Assembly (NCBI GenBank): GCA_965229095.1
Contig: OZ245855.1
Span: forward strand, 1,922,001-1,986,000
DNA length: 64,000 nt
Direction: 5' to 3'
DNA from: Taibaiella sp965229095
GTDB lineage: Bacteria; Bacteroidota; Bacteroidia; Chitinophagales; Chitinophagaceae
Below the pieces are notes generated by a model. The model did no database searches. It saw only the letters and a program-made list of their open reading frames with translations, and was not told the DNA's origin. The translations under genes were made by a program, and so were the position numbers. Positions 35,576 through 44,109 of the stretch are shown piece by piece. The stretch's first letter is position 1, and each line of letters starts with the position of its first letter.

Positions 35576-35613
35576 AATTAGTAGAGACGTTGCATGCAAC
35601 GTCTCTACTAATT
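35576..35613. repeat. 38-bp perfect palindrome (dispersed REP type)
   Basis: AATTAGTAGAGACGTTGCA is followed immediately by its exact reverse complement, with no loop. The GTAGAGACGTTGCA half-site resembles highly repeated palindromes known from Bacteroidota and cyanobacteria. Confidence 0.7.
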
Positions 35614-35776
35614 AAAAAACTTGCGCTTGGCTTCATTCGGAATGACCGGCAGAAGTGGTTGTTACCCATATACGAATAGCATTTGTATCTCCTGGGGCTT
35701 TTTGCAGAAAATATACTGTCCTGGCTAGCGCACGCACTTTTTGCAGCATGCTGCTACTCGATTATTCCGGTGATTT

Positions 35777-36235
35777 CTACCATTCCCTCCAGGGTTCGGT
35801 TATATCCTCCCTTATTGTGTTATATCCTTTCTGGCTTCCTGCTGTAATAATTATTTCTGCAATTCTTTCCCGTTCTTCGGTTTCTATTAATTCCAGGCCA
35901 CACTTTTCGTTCAATTCATTCAATTTCAAAACCGCTGTCTTAACGGCTTTCATACCCTCTTCCTTTGAATTCGATTTTACCATTTGTATTCTGTATTGAT
36001 TCAGAATGTCCAGGCAGGCATTGATATCTCCTTCCGTATAGGAAGGCTGGGCAGCGTTCCTATACTCTATCATTGTATTTTTCAAATCATTCATTTGATC
36101 ATCCAGACTTTGATTATCCATTGGGCTATAGTTTTCAGTTTTTGAAACCGGGTTTGTGGTTTGATCCGGATTTGATTTTTTAGAAGAGCAGGAAAGGATA
36201 AGCAACACAAAGGATAAGGAATACAGTGTTCTCAT
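35777..36235 (-). CDS. Small lipoprotein of unknown function
   Basis: A 152-residue product from the ATG chosen because it opens a lipoprotein signal (MRTLYSLSFVLLILSC, Cys16). An upstream in-frame ATG (36325) would overlap the next gene and bury the signal. The mature part is Ser/Lys/Asn-rich, then helical and charged ('DDQMNDLKNTMIEYRNA', 'ACLDILNQYRIQMVKSNSKEEGMKAVKTAVLKLNELNEKC'), with no known family. The helical end suggests a coiled-coil partner interface. It lies 34 bases after the barrel gene on the same strand. Confidence 0.7.
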   Translation of the reverse strand: MRTLYSLSFVLLILSCSSKKSNPDQTTNPVSKTENYSPMDNQSLDDQMNDLKNTMIEYRNAAQPSYTEGDINACLDILNQYRIQMVKSNSKEEGMKAVKTAVLKLNELNEKCGLELIETEERERIAEIIITAGSQKGYNTIREDITEPWREW

Positions 36236-36269
36236 TTTTTTAATGTTTTTAGGATATTTGAGTACCGCA

Positions 36270-37223
36270 CTACCAGAAAAAGTAACGCTGGATACCCAGG
36301 TTGAATACGGGATATAGCCGGGCATAAGAGATACCCATAGAGCTGAAAGTGGTTGAAAAATCGATACGGAGATTTGATTTCAGGATCACTTGTATGCCCG
36401 GGCTTACATCCACATACCAGCCTTTCTGTAAAGCGGTGGGATAACGTGATTGTGCCAGGAAGTACTCGTTGGGCAGGCCGGCAAAAATATCCACTTTGGC
36501 CGCCTCGAAAGCCTTACCATGAAACTCGAGATAAAGATTGACATTGACCTGGTCGTAATTGCTGTATTTCCTGGGGAACAATAAATAGCCAAAGGACAGG
36601 CTATAGGTCAGCGCTTTACCATACTGCACCCTTACCGGTACATCGGGCAGGCTCTCGATGGGATCGGGAGATTCGCCCTCGTACACTGCTGGGAAAATAG
36701 CGCCGCCCGTAAGCGAGACGGCAAATTTTCCTTTCAGGTAGGTCGTGATCAAACCGGCGCCTACGCCTTTGTTATCGCCCATTTCCAGGTCCGGTTCTGT
36801 TTCATGATGCGTTGTATTGACATAAGCGCCCTCCCCATAGGCAGCCATGCGCAGATGGCTGTTTTCGCCGTCTTTGGAAAGAAAGCGGTATTTGGCATAC
36901 AGGTGTACCCCATTGAATTTATAAGGATAATGCGCGCCGCGTTCGGGGGTATTGTGAAAGGGGAATTCTACCGGCATTTTTTTACCATGATGGTTAGAAG
37001 CAATGCCCGTAAGATACACCGACAGCCGCGGCGTAACGCCATACATGAGGCGAAGTCCTGTCATATTCCGCAACTGGTTGACCTCGTTGTACGATTCGGA
37101 AAAAAGCCTTACACCCAATGCACCCTTGGGTATATTGCTGGCAGGCTCGCTCAGGGGAAAAAGCTCCTGGGCCCAGCTAAAGCAAGGAAGGCAAACAAAC
37201 AGTATGATCAGAAGCTTTTTCAA
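36270..37223 (-). CDS. Outer-membrane beta-barrel protein
   Basis: A 317-residue protein. A TTG at 37223 opens an ideal signal peptide (MKKLLIILFVCLPCFSWAQ). The alternative ATG at 37268 adds 15 residues before it, and the palindrome at 37233-37248 would then be coding. Mature sequence shows alternating strands ('GALGVRLFSES', 'RLMYGVTPRLSVYLTGIASNHH', 'AVSLTGGAIFPAVYEG', 'LRIDFSTTFSSMG') and ends in 'GIQRYFFW', a typical C-terminal aromatic barrel end. It resembles the uncharacterised Bacteroidota outer-membrane proteins predicted to carry or sense solutes. Confidence 0.7.
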   Translation of the reverse strand: MKKLLIILFVCLPCFSWAQELFPLSEPASNIPKGALGVRLFSESYNEVNQLRNMTGLRLMYGVTPRLSVYLTGIASNHHGKKMPVEFPFHNTPERGAHYPYKFNGVHLYAKYRFLSKDGENSHLRMAAYGEGAYVNTTHHETEPDLEMGDNKGVGAGLITTYLKGKFAVSLTGGAIFPAVYEGESPDPIESLPDVPVRVQYGKALTYSLSFGYLLFPRKYSNYDQVNVNLYLEFHGKAFEAAKVDIFAGLPNEYFLAQSRYPTALQKGWYVDVSPGIQVILKSNLRIDFSTTFSSMGISYARLYPVFNLGIQRYFFW

Positions 37224-37232
37224 AATAAAACC

Positions 37233-37248
37233 TGGTAACCGGTTACCA
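37233..37248. promoter_or_regulatory. Palindromic operator candidate
   Basis: TGGTAACCGGTTACCA is a perfect 16-bp palindrome with a central CG, the form typical of LacI-family operators. It sits just upstream of the TTG start of the barrel gene. No LacI regulator is in the window. Confidence 0.45.
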
Positions 37249-37435
37249 TAAACGAAGTTAGCAAGCATCTTACACTATTCAAAAAGCAATTAAAAACAGC
37301 AGAAAGAGGGTACTTGCTATTATTGCCTTCTGGTATAAGCTTACAACATTTAAGGCCAGACTACTTTCCAGAAAATGACTCCGGCTTGTAAAAATAGTGA
37401 CCGGGAAATGGAAGGCGGCTGATGGCCGGCTACAG

Positions 37436-37957
37436 CTAGTACCGGCTCAAGGCGGTGTAATAAACGGTTTTTCCTTTGCACTTGACAGTTGCGGGTAATT
37501 TGTATTGCTTCAGCTCATTTTTGGCCAGGTAATCTTTGCCTAAAAACAGGAGCGTGAGTATGGGGCTTTCATCTGTCTTTGACGGTTGGCTTACATAATA
37601 GACATCGCCGTACAGCTTAAAGCAACCGTCTTCCGAAATATGTACCTCCTGCCTGCTGATGTCTGCTTTCAAATAGCGCAGGGAAAAGCCGGCATCTTTC
37701 ACGGCATCGGCAATGGCTTTGATATTTACAGGCTTGTTTTCCTTAAAGAAGATCTTCCCCTCGGTATGTTCCAGGTCCATCCGGATATCTTTTACAAAAG
37801 AAAGCTTGCGCAATTGCATTTCTACGCTACGGCTGCACTGGGAGCAGGTAAGCCCGTTGATGCCGATACTGGCTTGCCGGAACTGCGCCCATACACCCAC
37901 CGGACCCAGGTTTAATAACAAACAAAAAACAAAGATTTTAAAACCCCTCATCGTCAT
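37436..37957 (-). CDS. Secreted heavy-metal-associated (HMA) domain protein
   Basis: A 173-residue protein with a signal peptide ending in GVWAQ, then an HMA domain at about 27-95 with the metal motif GLTCSQC (C38, C41) and 'IADAVKDAGFSL'. The C-terminal ~75 residues ('EDGCFKLYGDVYYVSQPSK') are unassigned. HMA domains bind Cu(I) or similar soft metals; a periplasmic metal chaperone role is inferred. It diverges from the DUF3810 gene with a 100-base gap. Confidence 0.8.
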   Translation of the reverse strand: MTMRGFKIFVFCLLLNLGPVGVWAQFRQASIGINGLTCSQCSRSVEMQLRKLSFVKDIRMDLEHTEGKIFFKENKPVNIKAIADAVKDAGFSLRYLKADISRQEVHISEDGCFKLYGDVYYVSQPSKTDESPILTLLFLGKDYLAKNELKQYKLPATVKCKGKTVYYTALSRY

Positions 37958-38057
37958 AATTAAGTAAAGTTAGCTAATTTTAGGACTAGAGGATGAGCAC
38001 CCAGGAGGTTTATCAACTGCCTAACATTTGCCATAACCCTATTGCGGGTATCCCGAT

Positions 38058-39137
38058 ATGAAAAGAATCTACCTCCGCTGCGGACTTATTGTTTTTCTTT
38101 TATTATGGATCATTATTGGCCAATATTCGTTGCACCACAACGAAGCTTTTCTTGTGTTCTATGTCAGGCATATTTTCCTGCCTATACAAAGCTGGCGCAG
38201 CAGTCTTTTGAATAATGTCCCGATCAGTGTTGGCGACCTCATTTATCTCCTGCTGGCGTTGTTGTTGCTGGTGATCCTTATCCGGATATTCTATTTCCTG
38301 GTTACTTTCAAAAAAAACAAGCAGGACCTGTTTGTGGAAATATTAAGGCTTATCGAATTCCCCCTGGGTATCTATTTCATCTTTCTTTTGTTCTGGGGCG
38401 GCAACTATGCACGCAAGCCTTTATCGGCCAACTGGAACCTTAAGGAATTACAATGGGATTCGGCAGCGCTCGTCAGCCTCAACCAAAGCCTGGTGGCCCA
38501 TATGAACCGGGAGCAATTACGCCCCCTGGTGTACAGCGGGCTCGAAGTAACCAATTCTATTGCCAACACACTGTATCGCCAGCACTTTGGCAACCGCCTG
38601 CCCATACTTAAGGTGAAGCCAACCTCGCTGGGCTATATGCTCAACTACCTGGGCATCCAGGGCTATTATAATCCTATCTCGGGTGAAGGGCAGTTCAACC
38701 GCTTTATACCGGCCTTTATGCACCCCTTTGTAGTATGCCACGAGATGGCCCACCAGGCCGGTATTGCCGCCGAAGACGACGCCAACCTGATCGCCTATGT
38801 ACTGGGCTCCGAAAGCAGCAATCCCGCTTTCCGCTACTCGGCCTATTTCAATCTTTTCCTCTATGCCTACTCCGATCTGCAGCTCAGGGATTCGCTCTCT
38901 GCCAGGAATATTTTTTCCAGCCTCAACCAGCAAAGCAAAAATGACCTGGATACTTTAAGGGCGATGAACAGGCGGTACCGGAGCAAGCTAAGGGGCTTAA
39001 GCACTTCCCTGTACGACGAATACCTGCGCATGCACGGGCAGCAGGAAGGGATCAATACTTACAGCGACGTAACCCGCTGGGCTTATTTCTGGGAGCAGGT
39101 GGGCAAAAAAAAGGCAGACCTGATAGTCTGCCCTTAA
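38058..39137 (+). CDS. DUF3810 membrane protein with HExxH motif
   Basis: A 359-residue protein with hydrophobic segments near residues 8-24, 60-82 and 100-115. The DUF3810 core follows, with a zinc-metalloprotease-like HEMAH at 228-232 and acidic residues (EDD 239-241) that could complete the site. Family members are restricted to Bacteroidota and of unknown function; an intramembrane or envelope peptidase is plausible. Its 3' end encodes the terminator hairpin of the convergent TPR gene. Confidence 0.85.
   Translation: MKRIYLRCGLIVFLLLWIIIGQYSLHHNEAFLVFYVRHIFLPIQSWRSSLLNNVPISVGDLIYLLLALLLLVILIRIFYFLVTFKKNKQDLFVEILRLIEFPLGIYFIFLLFWGGNYARKPLSANWNLKELQWDSAALVSLNQSLVAHMNREQLRPLVYSGLEVTNSIANTLYRQHFGNRLPILKVKPTSLGYMLNYLGIQGYYNPISGEGQFNRFIPAFMHPFVVCHEMAHQAGIAAEDDANLIAYVLGSESSNPAFRYSAYFNLFLYAYSDLQLRDSLSARNIFSSLNQQSKNDLDTLRAMNRRYRSKLRGLSTSLYDEYLRMHGQQEGINTYSDVTRWAYFWEQVGKKKADLIVCP
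39105..39132 (-). terminator. Terminator of the TPR gene, inside the DUF3810 coding end
   Basis: GGCAGAC and GTCTGCC with a 6-base loop. On the minus strand eight T follow. The whole signal lies within the last codons of the convergent gene. Confidence 0.7.
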
Positions 39138-39158
39138 TCCGTATAACATAAAGTGGAC

Positions 39159-40460
39159 TTATTTACTTTCCATTTCGGCGATTAACTTTTTCACTTCGGT
39201 TACTTTATCCGCCTGGTCCGTCCTGTTGTAGATCTCCTTCAAGGCAGTCAGCGTACCTACATAAAACCGGGCCTCTTCTCCTTTAAGGTCGTTTTTCCTG
39301 GCCATAAACAACTCTTTGCTTTTTTCCAAGCTGGGCAACGATTGTGTAAACAAAGCATCCCGTTGCTTCAACATCTCGTTGTATTTCTTCTGGTCCTCTT
39401 TACCGGTGCCCAGGTTGTTCATATGGGTATTGAGATCGGCGGCCTGGTTAAAGTAGAAGGCTCCTAACTGATAGAAGTAGGTGGCATTATCCGGGGACAG
39501 TGCTACGGCTTTTTTATAAGCTGCTTCTGCTTTATCGGAGTATTCTTTAGCATTGGCGGGAGGCGCTGCACCACCTGCCGGACGTGCCAGGGCCGAATAC
39601 AGGATACCCAGGTTCAGTTGCAGATCAGGGTTGTTCGGGTCTTTGGCTATGCTTTCTTCCACTTTGGCAATAGCTTCGTTCTGGTTGCCGCTTGAAAGTG
39701 CATAATTCACTTCAACAGCACTCAGGTTCTTATCGTCGGGGAATTTTTGACGTCCTTCTTTTATAGTAGCCAATTGTTTCTCCTTATTACCCAGTTTTTC
39801 ATAAGCCCTGGAAAGCTCCATATATACATCGGAACTGCTGGCAATATACGGGCTGTTTTTGGCTTCTTCCAACAAGGGCACTGCCACAGCAGGTTTATCG
39901 TCGTAAAAAGCAGTGTACCCCATAAACATCCGGGATTTTGCCCTTACCGTATCTATAAACGGCATCAGGATAAACCGCTTGTCCTTATCGGGGCCCAGCA
40001 ACTCGGAACCGGTTTTGAACAGCTCGTAAGCAGCTCCGAATTTGGAATTATTATAAACATTGATACCGTCGTTGTAGGAATAGACACCGGCATTGGCGGT
40101 AAGATTTACGCCCTCCGATTCCCCTGCCAGTTTCTTGTCCAGTTCAAAGGCTTTTTTCAAAGCAACGATCCCCTCCTTATAAGGATTATCGGCTGCGAGC
40201 TTTTCGTTTTCCTGCATGCCTATATAAACACCGGCTCTTGTCATCCAGGTTTTGGCATTACTGCTGGTTTCCGGATTGGCCACTGCCAGGTCGATGGCTG
40301 CCTTCGCTTTTTGCAAAGCCGTTGCAGCTTCTTCCGGCTTGTTTCTGTTCTCAATGGCTTTATCCAATTCTTTGGTAGCTTCCTTCAGCTTATCCTTTTG
40401 TGCGAAAGAAGCCGTTGCCATCATTACTCCGGCAGCAAGGAATAACGTCTTTTTATTCAT
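39159..40460 (-). CDS. Secreted TPR-repeat protein
   Basis: A 433-residue protein with a signal peptide (MNKKTLFLAAGVMMATASFAQ). It then has helical tetratricopeptide units: a block near 25-60 ('KELDKAIENRNKPEEAATALQKAKAAID'), 'SSDVYMELSRAYEKLGNKEKQLATIKEGRQKFPDD', 'NPDLQLNLGILYSALARP', and 'AEAAYKKAVALSPDNATYFYQLGAFYFNQA'. Periplasmic TPR proteins serve as scaffolds; the partner is unknown. It diverges from the infA cluster with a 334-base gap. Confidence 0.85.
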   Translation of the reverse strand: MNKKTLFLAAGVMMATASFAQKDKLKEATKELDKAIENRNKPEEAATALQKAKAAIDLAVANPETSSNAKTWMTRAGVYIGMQENEKLAADNPYKEGIVALKKAFELDKKLAGESEGVNLTANAGVYSYNDGINVYNNSKFGAAYELFKTGSELLGPDKDKRFILMPFIDTVRAKSRMFMGYTAFYDDKPAVAVPLLEEAKNSPYIASSSDVYMELSRAYEKLGNKEKQLATIKEGRQKFPDDKNLSAVEVNYALSSGNQNEAIAKVEESIAKDPNNPDLQLNLGILYSALARPAGGAAPPANAKEYSDKAEAAYKKAVALSPDNATYFYQLGAFYFNQAADLNTHMNNLGTGKEDQKKYNEMLKQRDALFTQSLPSLEKSKELFMARKNDLKGEEARFYVGTLTALKEIYNRTDQADKVTEVKKLIAEMESK

Positions 40461-40794
40461 GTTTAAATATACTTTTATATGAAGGGGTAAAAATAGCGTA
40501 TTTATTCAAAATCCGCTGTTAAGAATTTATAGTCTAGCTAGTTATAAAACAGGACACACGGGGAAACAGAAAGTACCTTCTTCGCATTAAGAAACAAGTC
40601 AATATAATCATCCCTGTTCTTATCCTCTAAAGTCGTACTTTTGCAGCCTGCGGCCCAAAAGCCGCCTCCAACATATTTATTATTTGCACATAAATGAGAA
40701 ATGTAAGTAATTCTTTGATTGTATTCACGCATTGAAGAAAAACTTTTTGCGATATTCGGAAATTCTTCCTACTTTTGCAGTCCTTTTGTAAAAT
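40461..40794. other. Gap between the TPR gene and infA with promoter boxes
   Basis: It contains two TACTTTTG boxes (40636-40643 and 40770-40777). I see no gene. A short GCGGC/GCCGC hairpin lies just after the first box. Confidence 0.5.
40747..40777 (+). promoter_or_regulatory. Promoter of the infA-rplQ ribosomal cluster
   Basis: TTG at 40747-40749 (-33), a 20-base spacer, and TACTTTTG at 40770-40777 (-7) match the Bacteroidota consensus. The leader would be about 12 nt. A second TACTTTTG at 40636-40643 may add an upstream start. Confidence 0.65.
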
Positions 40795-41013
40795 ATGGCA
40801 AAACAGTCCCTGATTAAACAAGACGGAAATATAGTAGAAGCGTTGTCCAATGCTATGTTCCGGGTACGTTTAGAAAACGGCCATGAAATATTGGCAACTA
40901 TTTCCGGAAAGATGCGTATGCACTACATCCGTATACTTCCCGGCGATAAAGTAGGCGTAGAAATGAGTCCTTACGACCTTTCGCGCGGCAGGATTATTTA
41001 CAGGTATAAATAG
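40795..41013 (+). CDS. infA: Translation initiation factor IF-1
   Basis: A 72-residue OB-fold protein beginning MAKQSLIKQDGNIVEALSNAMF, with 'GHEILATISGKMRMHYIRILPGDKV' and 'YDLSRGRIIYRYK', textbook IF-1. It binds the 30S A site during initiation. It is the first gene of the cluster, which normally follows secY and map; here it has its own promoter and an unrelated upstream neighbour. Confidence 0.98.
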   Translation: MAKQSLIKQDGNIVEALSNAMFRVRLENGHEILATISGKMRMHYIRILPGDKVGVEMSPYDLSRGRIIYRYK

Positions 41014-41045
41014 TAACCCATTTTTAATATCAAATTCACAACCAG

Positions 41046-41162
41046 ATGAAAGTTCGTGCAGCCATCAAAAAGCGTAGTGCCGATTGTAAAATCGTTCGTC
41101 GCAAAGGCGTATTATTCGTAATCAACAAAAAAAATCCCCGTTTTAAGCAACGCCAGGGATAA
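41046..41162 (+). CDS. rpmJ: 50S ribosomal protein L36
   Basis: A 38-residue protein starting MKVRAAIKKRSADCKIVRRKG and ending in 'NPRFKQRQG'. It fits the L36 zinc-ribbon family, but two of the usual zinc ligands are absent (one Cys at 14 and no later Cys/His). This is the C-minus form. It lies between infA and rpsM as expected. Confidence 0.95.
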   Translation: MKVRAAIKKRSADCKIVRRKGVLFVINKKNPRFKQRQG

Positions 41163-41216
41163 TCGAATTGTTGTATCAATTCAGAATTCATAATTAAACA
41201 TTCATAATTAAGTTAC

Positions 41217-41597
41217 ATGGCTCGTATAGCTGGTATTGATCTTCCCAAAAACAAACGTGGTGAAATAGGCCTCACGTACATCTTTGGTATCGGACGTAGC
41301 ACCGCTCGCTACATTTTGGAAAAGTCAGAAATTGACTTGAATAAGAAAGTAAGCGAATGGAACGACGATGAGCAAACTGCCATCCGTAATATCATCAACG
41401 GCGAATTCAAAGTTGAAGGTCAGTTGCGCTCCGAAGTGCAAATGAACATCAAACGCCTGATGGATATTGCATGCTACCGCGGTCTTCGTCATCGTAAAGG
41501 TTTGCCTTTGCGCGGACAACGCACCCGTACCAACAGTCGTACCCGTAAAGGAAAACGTAAAACTGTTGCTGGTAAGAAAAAAGCACCAAAGAAGTAA
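41217..41597 (+). CDS. rpsM: 30S ribosomal protein S13
   Basis: A 126-residue protein with 'MARIAGIDLPKNKRGEIGLTYIFGIG' and the basic tail 'RGLRHRKGLPLRGQRTRTNSRTRKG'. It contacts the 50S subunit in the small-subunit head. Length and context are normal. Confidence 0.98.
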   Translation: MARIAGIDLPKNKRGEIGLTYIFGIGRSTARYILEKSEIDLNKKVSEWNDDEQTAIRNIINGEFKVEGQLRSEVQMNIKRLMDIACYRGLRHRKGLPLRGQRTRTNSRTRKGKRKTVAGKKKAPKK

Positions 41598-41727
41598 TCG
41601 GATTTTATTCCTTGCATATTCACCGGAGCCTCGTTTTTACTTCTTTGCAGGTTAGGGACTATGCAGCTTAGCTTCGGAATTCCAGGCTAGGTCTATTTTT
41701 TAACAGACTACCTTTTTTAAATTAAAA

Positions 41728-42132
41728 ATGGCAAAAGCAAAAGCAGGCTCAGCAAAAGTAGCCGCCAAAAAACGCGTAGCAAAAGTAGATACTCACGGCG
41801 ACGTGCATATCAGTGCTACTTTCAACAACATCATCATCAGTTTTACCAATAAGCAAGGACAAGTAATCTCCTGGTCTTCTGCCGGTAAAATGGGCTTCCG
41901 CGGTTCTAAAAAGAACACACCTTACGCAGCGCAACAAGCTGCCGCCGATGCTGCAAAAGTAGCACTGGACGCAGGTATGAAGAAAGCGGATGTATATGTA
42001 AAAGGACCCGGTTCCGGTCGCGAAGGCGCTATCCGTTCCGTAGCCAACAGTGGTATCGAAGTAGTAACCATCAAGGATATTACCCCTATGCCGCACAATG
42101 GTTGCCGTCCTCCGAAGAAAAGAAGAGTATAA
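41728..42132 (+). CDS. rpsK: 30S ribosomal protein S11
   Basis: A 134-residue protein with 'VHISATFNNIIISFTNKQGQVISWSSAGKMGF' and 'DITPMPHNGCRPPKKRRV' at the end, the S11 platform protein signature. A 130-base gap separates it from rpsM. Confidence 0.98.
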   Translation: MAKAKAGSAKVAAKKRVAKVDTHGDVHISATFNNIIISFTNKQGQVISWSSAGKMGFRGSKKNTPYAAQQAAADAAKVALDAGMKKADVYVKGPGSGREGAIRSVANSGIEVVTIKDITPMPHNGCRPPKKRRV

Positions 42133-42144
42133 CCATTATAGATG

Positions 42145-42190
42145 TACCAGAAATTGGAAATTATCACCTGGTAATTTCCAATTTCTGGTA
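42145..42190 (+). promoter_or_regulatory. Long hairpin between rpsK and rpsD
   Basis: A perfect 19-bp stem (42145-42163 with 42172-42190), beginning TACCAGAAATTGG, with an 8-base loop. No T tract follows, so this is a processing or regulatory structure rather than a simple terminator. It lies 104 bases before rpsD. Confidence 0.6.
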
Positions 42191-42293
42191 TTCGTTAAAA
42201 TATATTGCAAACAAAGCCCTCCGGATCCGGTTTCCGGTTTTTATATGAGACGGCAGGGTTATTCTACATCAAAAACCGATAATTAATCAAAAA

Positions 42294-42899
42294 ATGGCAC
42301 GTTACACAGGTCCAAAAAACAAAATCTGCCGCATCTTCGGCGAACCTATCTTAGGTTCTGGAAAAAATCTGGGAAAAAACAGCAACCCTCCGGGTATGCA
42401 CGGTGCAAACCGCAAACGTAAACAAGCGAGCGAGTATGCTATCCAGTTGAAAGAAAAACAAAAAGCAAAATACACTTACCTGGTTCTGGAGCGTCAATTC
42501 AGCAACACTTATGTTGAAGCTGCCCGCCAGAAAGGTGCAACCGGCGAAAACCTGATCAAATTGCTGGAAGCCCGTCTGGATAACACCGTTTACCGTCTGG
42601 GTATTGCCCCTACACGCAGCGCTGCCCGCCAGTTGGTTTCTCACAAACATATCCTGGTTAACGGCACTACTGTTAATATCCCTTCTTACTCCCTGAAACC
42701 AGGTGATGTAATCGAACTGAAACCCAAATCTAAAGCCAACACTGCCGTTACCGGTAATGTACGTGGTAAAAACCCATCTATCAGTTGGTTGGATTTCAAC
42801 GAAAAAGAAGTGAAAGGTGTTTTCATGGCTTATCCCGAAAGAGAAAGCGTTCCCGAAAACATTAAGGAGCAACTTATCGTTGAGTTGTACTCTAAATAA
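42294..42899 (+). CDS. rpsD: 30S ribosomal protein S4
   Basis: A 201-residue protein starting MARYTGPKNKICRIFGEPILG, with an S4 RNA-binding domain ('LEARLDNTVYRLGIAPTRSAARQLVSHKHILVNG') at about 95-155. S4 nucleates 30S assembly and represses this operon in some bacteria; that regulation is not shown here. Confidence 0.98.
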   Translation: MARYTGPKNKICRIFGEPILGSGKNLGKNSNPPGMHGANRKRKQASEYAIQLKEKQKAKYTYLVLERQFSNTYVEAARQKGATGENLIKLLEARLDNTVYRLGIAPTRSAARQLVSHKHILVNGTTVNIPSYSLKPGDVIELKPKSKANTAVTGNVRGKNPSISWLDFNEKEVKGVFMAYPERESVPENIKEQLIVELYSK

Positions 42900-42982
42900 C
42901 ACTTGTACCAGGACCCTACGGGGTTTTTGGTGTTTTGTTGATATATTTACAAAAAATTCTAAATTAATTTCAAAATTTCCAA

Positions 42983-43978
42983 ATGGCAATATTGAACTTT
43001 CAAAAACCGGATAAAATTGTGTTGCAAAAAGCAACTGACTTTGAAGCACAATTCGAGTTTCGTCCGTTGGAACCAGGCTACGGTGTAACTATTGGTAACG
43101 CTTTGCGTAGGGTATTGCTGAACTCCCTTGAGGGTTATGCACTTACCGGTATCAAAATTACAGGTGCCGATCACGAGTTTGCTACGATCAAAGGCGTGAT
43201 TGAAGACGTGACTGAAATTATCCTGAATCTGAAACAGGTTCGTTTGAAGAAGAATGGAGATGGTGATCTTAGCCATGACAGAGTGGAACTTGTGATCAAA
43301 GGTAAAGAGCAGTTCACAGCCGGAATGATCGGTGATGCTACACCTAACTTTGAAGTAATGAACCCGGAGCTGGTTATCTGCAACCTGGATACTGCCGCTA
43401 CCCTGGAAATCGAACTTCATATTGGTAAAGGCCGCGGTTATGTACCTTCCGAAGAAAACCAGCCTAAAGATGCGCCGGTTAACTTCATCGCGATCGATTC
43501 GATCTACACCCCGATAAAGAATGTAAAATATACTATCGAAAATACCCGTGTGGAGCAACGTACCGATTACGAAAAGCTGATCATGGAAGTAGTTACCGAT
43601 GGTACTATTCACCCCGAAGAAGCCGTAAAAGAAGCTTCCCGTATCCTGATCCAACACCTGATGATCATCACAGATGAGAATATCTCCCTGGATGTGAAGA
43701 GAGAAGAGAAAGAAGAAACTGTTGATGAAGGTATGCTGCAACTGCGTAAGGTGTTGAACACGCCGCTGGAAGACCTCGAACTTTCCGTACGTGCCTTCAA
43801 CTGCCTGAAAGCGGCCAAGATCAACTCCCTGAGCGAGCTGGTTCAGTACACCCAGGATGAGTTGATGAAATTCCGCAACTTCGGTCAGAAATCACTTACT
43901 GAAATCGACCAGGTACTGGGCGAACGCGGTTTGCACTTTGGCATGGATATCAGCCGTGTTAAAATGAGTGAAGATTAA
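42983..43978 (+). CDS. rpoA: RNA polymerase alpha subunit
   Basis: A 331-residue protein with an N-terminal dimerisation domain ('FRPLEPGYGVTIGNALRRVLLNSLEGYA') and a C-terminal alpha-CTD ('LEDLELSVRAFNCLKAAKINSLSELVQYTQDEL..FRNFGQKSLTEI'). It is the usual neighbour of rpsD and rplQ. Confidence 0.98.
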   Translation: MAILNFQKPDKIVLQKATDFEAQFEFRPLEPGYGVTIGNALRRVLLNSLEGYALTGIKITGADHEFATIKGVIEDVTEIILNLKQVRLKKNGDGDLSHDRVELVIKGKEQFTAGMIGDATPNFEVMNPELVICNLDTAATLEIELHIGKGRGYVPSEENQPKDAPVNFIAIDSIYTPIKNVKYTIENTRVEQRTDYEKLIMEVVTDGTIHPEEAVKEASRILIQHLMIITDENISLDVKREEKEETVDEGMLQLRKVLNTPLEDLELSVRAFNCLKAAKINSLSELVQYTQDELMKFRNFGQKSLTEIDQVLGERGLHFGMDISRVKMSED

Positions 43979-43993
43979 GAACAAGTATTTCCT

Positions 43994-44025
43994 CCTTGCT
44001 GCCTGCACGGCAGCAAGGTTTTTTT
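43994..44025 (+). terminator. Terminator between rpoA and rplQ
   Basis: CCTTGCTGCC and GGCAGCAAGG with a 5-base loop and seven T. Strong by form, yet rplQ follows at 44110 in the same direction. Confidence 0.8.
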
Positions 44026-44050
44026 ATTATTTACTAACAGGCTTTTATCT

Positions 44051-44090
44051 TACAAAGGCCGCTCTTTGTAACCCTTGACACGGTACAAAG
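44051..44090 (+). promoter_or_regulatory. Mutually exclusive hairpins in the rplQ leader
   Basis: CTTTGTA (44064-44070) can pair either with TACAAAG upstream (44051-44057) or with TACAAAG downstream (44084-44090). The layout resembles an RNA switch, but no ligand is known. Confidence 0.35.
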
Positions 44091-44109
44091 ATTTTAAAAC
44101 AAAAATGTC

